A DNA stretch of 64,000 nt from an uncultured Spartobacteria bacterium (GTDB lineage: Bacteria; Verrucomicrobiota; Verrucomicrobiia; Chthoniobacterales; JAATET01): contig CALLUD010000029.1 of the NCBI GenBank assembly GCA_938011325.1, positions 56,629-120,628 on the forward strand, read 5' to 3'. The translations under genes were made by a program, and so were the position numbers. How positions within the stretch are numbered: position 1 is the stretch's first letter; the number at the start of each line of letters is the position of its first letter. The notes beneath the pieces were generated by a model that saw only the letters and a list, made by a program, of their open reading frames with translations, was not told where the DNA came from and ran no database searches. This document shows positions 61,029-64,000 of the stretch, in pieces.

Positions 61029-61313
61029 CACGTCATCCGATCATGGCGTGGGAGTTCGCCACCACGCCAAGGGGAAAAACCGGCTAAAGCGCACCGGCTC
61101 GGTGCGCCACGTGACCAAACGCTCTGCAGGCCAGAAGAGCGACTGTATCCCGGCTCTCCAAGTAGCGGGCAGACTTCGGCCGGTGAGAGTGCTTGCGAAT
61201 GCTTCACGGTTCAGAAACATTGGCATGGAACCTGATTTGCACAGAGCGGCAAGATAACGCTGAAGCTCCTGAAATGGCTTGGCGGAATGGAATTCCGAAA
61301 CCTCTCACCTACC
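61029..61313. other. Spacer upstream of the HSL-type hydrolase, with two hairpins
   Basis: No gene was recognised. GGCGTGG (61045-61051) pairs with CCACGCC (61062-61068), and GCGCACCG (61089-61096) pairs with CGGTGCGC (61100-61107). Both are strong stems on the leader side of the hydrolase. Neither has a plus-strand T tract. They do not match a riboswitch class I know. Confidence 0.4.
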
Positions 61314-62291
61314 ATGAGCAAAATCATTCCCTCCGAAAATCCGAAGGTCGAACGCAACGTCAGGGCGTTCCTCAAAGCCCTCAACTCCGCAGGCGGTCCT
61401 CCCATCGAATCCCTGCCGCCCGCCGAGGCGCGAAAGGTTCTCGTCGAGGCGCAGGCATCCGCTTCGCCCGAACTTCCGCCATGCGACATTGAAAACAGGA
61501 CGATCACGCAGGATGGCATCGAGGTTCCGATCACGATCATCCGGCCGGCCGGCGTGACGGAGAAACGTCCGGCCTTCATGTTCTTCCACGGCGGCGGCTG
61601 GATCCTCGGCGATTTCCCGACCCACGAGCGATTTGTGCGCGACCTCGTCGCCGACTCCGGATTTCCCGCCGTATTCGTCAATTACACGCCATCGCCCGAG
61701 GTGCGGTATCCCGTCGCGATCCATCAGGCCTACGCCGCCACGAAGTGGGTCGCGGAAAATGGCGACGCGATCAACGTGGACGGCACCAGACTCGCCGTGG
61801 CCGGCAACAGTGTTGGCGGAAACATGACCGCGGTCGTCGCCCTCATGGCGAAGGAAAAGGGCGGCCCGGCGCTCACGAATCAAATTTTGTTCTGGCCGGT
61901 GACGGACGCCAACTTTGAGACGGAGTCCTACAACGAATTCGCGGAAGGCTATTTCCTCACGAAGGAAATGATGAAGTGGTTCTGGAACGCCTACGCGCCG
62001 GATCTGGAAACGCGCAAGGAGATCCATTGCTCACCACTCCAGGCGAGTCTCGAACAATTGAAAGGGCTCCCGCCAGCGCTGGTGCAGACCGCCGGGGCCG
62101 ACGTTCTCCGCGACGAAGGCGAAGCCTACGCCCGCAAGCTGGATGCGGCCGGCGTGGATGTCACCCTCGCGCGGTATGACAACCTCATCCACGACTACGG
62201 CCTGCTCAACGCGCTGAGCCAAGTCCCTGCAGTTCGGGTCGCGCTGCATCAGGCGGCGGAAGAGCTCAAAAAGCACCTCACGCCCGCCTAG
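61314..62291 (+). CDS. Alpha/beta hydrolase, hormone-sensitive-lipase (GDXG) family
   Basis: The start MSKIIPSENPKVERN gives 325 residues. An ATG nine codons earlier is in frame. It has HGGGW oxyanion motif (FFHGGGWILGD), a variant nucleophile elbow GNSVGGN (family consensus GDSAGG), acid in TAGADVLRDEG and His in NLIHDYG. There is no signal peptide, so it is probably cytoplasmic. Family members hydrolyse short acyl esters. The Asn for Asp and Val for Ala changes in the elbow are conservative. It is followed by a strong terminator and looks monocistronic. Confidence 0.9.
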   Translation: MSKIIPSENPKVERNVRAFLKALNSAGGPPIESLPPAEARKVLVEAQASASPELPPCDIENRTITQDGIEVPITIIRPAGVTEKRPAFMFFHGGGWILGDFPTHERFVRDLVADSGFPAVFVNYTPSPEVRYPVAIHQAYAATKWVAENGDAINVDGTRLAVAGNSVGGNMTAVVALMAKEKGGPALTNQILFWPVTDANFETESYNEFAEGYFLTKEMMKWFWNAYAPDLETRKEIHCSPLQASLEQLKGLPPALVQTAGADVLRDEGEAYARKLDAAGVDVTLARYDNLIHDYGLLNALSQVPAVRVALHQAAEELKKHLTPA

Positions 62292-62323
62292 CGCCGCCAC
62301 ATGGCACGTTTGACCGATTCTGA

Positions 62324-62351
62324 GACCGCAGTTCCTGGCGGAACTGCGGTC
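62324..62351 (+). terminator. Intrinsic terminator after the HSL-type hydrolase
   Basis: GACCGCAGTTCC-TGGC-GGAACTGCGGTC is a perfect 12-bp stem with a 4-base loop, followed on the plus strand by GCGTCTTTTC. It lies 32 bases after the hydrolase stop and before a convergent gene. Confidence 0.85.
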
Positions 62352-62397
62352 GCGTCTTTTCATGTCCACGCGATCCGCTGTTCAAAGGTCGGCTCGA

Positions 62398-63429
62398 TCA
62401 ACTGGAAATCCGCTGGATGACGATGCGCTGAATCTTTGAATTCTGCGGAAGGCCGACGGCGCGAACCCGGATCACATTTTTCCCCCGCGCAACGCGCACG
62501 GGAAATTTCCATTTTTCCGGCGCGCCGCGAACCTCGCGATACCCTTTTCCTTTCGACTTGTATTCGACGCGGAGCGCGAACTTTGACGTGCCCTTGAGGA
62601 CGACTCGTGCCTTCTTCACGGCGCGCCGGAATTTTCCAACCTTGATCTTCGGGCGCGGTGGCGGAGGCGACGTCCAGCCGGCGTCCAGAAAGGGAAGCAG
62701 ATCGGTGCGCAGATCGTAGTTCGTGCCGAAGTTTCCTGCGTCGTCATCCCAATGACCCCCGGGTCTCTCGATGAGCGTGGCGGGAAATCCGTTGGCCTGG
62801 AGCGCGGTGATACTGTCTCGCACGACACCGATCGGATAAACCTCGTCTCCGACGTGCGCGAGATGCGCGATGTTGATCTTCCACGACGCGGCGGCCATGA
62901 GCGCCTGGGCCGTGGAGCCGGTGTCGCGGAAGGGATCGCTGTTTTCGGCGAGCAGACCGGCGAACAGCCACGCGTTCTCAAAGCCCACGCGATAGGTCAT
63001 GTCTCCGCCAGAGGAATAGCCTCCGAGGTGGATTTTGCGCGGGTCGATGTTGAAATGCCGCGACACGTCCAGAATAGCCGCGAGCACCTTCGGATTGTCG
63101 GCATTCGTGTCCCAGCAGGCTCCATCGCGCCCGCCGATCGAAATCGCGATGTAACTTTGGTTCGCTCGCGTGGCCGGAGGCGCGATCGCGAAGACATCCC
63201 AATAGGCCTCGCCCCCACAGCCGTGCATCCACACGAAGAGACTGATCGGCGTATTCGGATTGTAGCTTTCCGGCACGTAGCCGAAATACTCACTTTCGCC
63301 GCTGTGGAGAGTGAAGATGCCATTTCCGTCCACCGGCGGCGGCGATGCGGCTCGGGCATGCAAGATGGCGCTTAATGCGAGAATGGCCGGGAGGAGGTGG
63401 AGGACCGGACGGTTTGCGGAGTTTCTCAT
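62398..63429 (-). CDS. Secreted PHB-depolymerase/LpqC-like esterase, copy 2
   Basis: The start MRNSANRPVLHLLPAILALS gives 343 residues with a signal peptide. It is very similar throughout to the esterase at 36815: same VWMHGCGGEAYWDVFAIAPP oxyanion region, GGYSSGGDM nucleophile elbow and RPGGHWDDD histidine. The C-terminal domain (ARVVLKGTSKFALRVEYK ... KNVIRVRAV) is also shared. The two copies are about 25 kb apart in the same orientation, so a dispersed duplication is likely. Here no FG-GAP gene precedes it. The upstream gene on this strand is the Pro-Thr-repeat protein. Confidence 0.83.
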   Translation of the reverse strand: MRNSANRPVLHLLPAILALSAILHARAASPPPVDGNGIFTLHSGESEYFGYVPESYNPNTPISLFVWMHGCGGEAYWDVFAIAPPATRANQSYIAISIGGRDGACWDTNADNPKVLAAILDVSRHFNIDPRKIHLGGYSSGGDMTYRVGFENAWLFAGLLAENSDPFRDTGSTAQALMAAASWKINIAHLAHVGDEVYPIGVVRDSITALQANGFPATLIERPGGHWDDDAGNFGTNYDLRTDLLPFLDAGWTSPPPPRPKIKVGKFRRAVKKARVVLKGTSKFALRVEYKSKGKGYREVRGAPEKWKFPVRVARGKNVIRVRAVGLPQNSKIQRIVIQRISS

Positions 63430-63544
63430 GACCGGGTGGTGTGTTTGTCGGGACGATAGGCCGATAACATTGCGCAGCCAAATACCGTTCGGACGCGGGG
63501 ACAAATGCGGTCGCCAACACCGGCCCGCCCAAAACACGCGGTGA

Positions 63545-63573
63545 CCTCCGAGGGCGGCAAATTCCCTCGGAGG
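63545..63573. terminator. Perfect hairpin after the Pro-Thr-repeat gene
   Basis: CCTCCGAGGG (63545-63554) pairs with CCCTCGGAGG (63564-63573), a 10-bp stem with a 9-base loop, located 21 bases downstream of the leftward gene's stop. There is no clear T tract, so it may stabilise the 3' end or terminate weakly. Confidence 0.6.
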
Positions 63574-63593
63574 TTTCGCAAAAGAAACGCGGA

Positions 63594-64000
<407 letters not shown>

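Overview
The window is high-GC DNA from a member of Verrucomicrobiota, probably near the Chthoniobacter/Terrimicrobium/Opitutus groups. The main evidence is two complete Verru_Chthon cassettes (gene families A-D, named after Verrucomicrobium and Chthoniobacter), four PEP-CTERM proteins with autotransporter-type beta-strand repeats, a dense set of secreted sulfatases, a XylR-type AraC regulator and an ECF sigma factor close to a Ser/Thr kinase. No rRNA, CRISPR array, IS element or phage gene was seen. One tRNA (Asn) is present.

Layout. 1-6417 is a zinc island. A Fur/Zur-COG0523 GTPase-permease-TIGR03943 operon reads leftward, and a znuA-hypothetical-znuC-znuB-hupE operon diverges from it. 6414-17395 holds recQ, tRNA-Asn, a secreted metallophosphoesterase, a large beta-repeat PEP-CTERM protein whose signal peptide is out of frame, a secreted endonuclease/phosphatase, a XylR-like regulator and an MFS permease. 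17492-25046 holds a small PEP-CTERM protein and Verru_Chthon cassette 1 (transcribed D-B-C-A plus a secreted protein). 25238-33654 is a mannose module: a ROK kinase, class I mannose-6-phosphate isomerase and sugar porter operon, a divergent secreted GH38 alpha-mannosidase, and a GntR/UTRA regulator. Three copies of one palindromic operator tie it together. 34003-43096 holds a Ser/Thr kinase, a PHB-depolymerase-like esterase, an FG-GAP propeller protein and one open frame joining a GH5-like hydrolase to an ECF sigma factor. 43093-51665 is a sulfated-glycan locus with four sulfatases, an alpha/beta hydrolase and a LacI regulator. 51733-60966 is Verru_Chthon cassette 2 (B-C-D-A) between two PEP-CTERM beta-repeat proteins. 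61314-64000 holds an HSL-type hydrolase, a paralogue of the esterase and the 3' end of a Pro-Thr-repeat protein.

How the parts fit. The zinc genes form a self-contained uptake and allocation regulon. The mannose, GH5 and sulfatase genes look like a saccharolytic programme for a sulfated, mannose-containing polysaccharide (inference). Proteins D, B, C and A of each cassette match minor pseudopilins GspH, I, J and K in order of type, including loss of Glu5 in the large A subunit. No ATPase, platform protein, secretin or prepilin peptidase lies nearby, so each cassette looks like an exchangeable tip complex for machinery encoded elsewhere.

Quality caution. Three places in two surface-protein genes are best explained by loss of one base from a homopolymer. 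They may be consensus errors rather than biology, and the GH5-sigma fusion should be read with that in mind.
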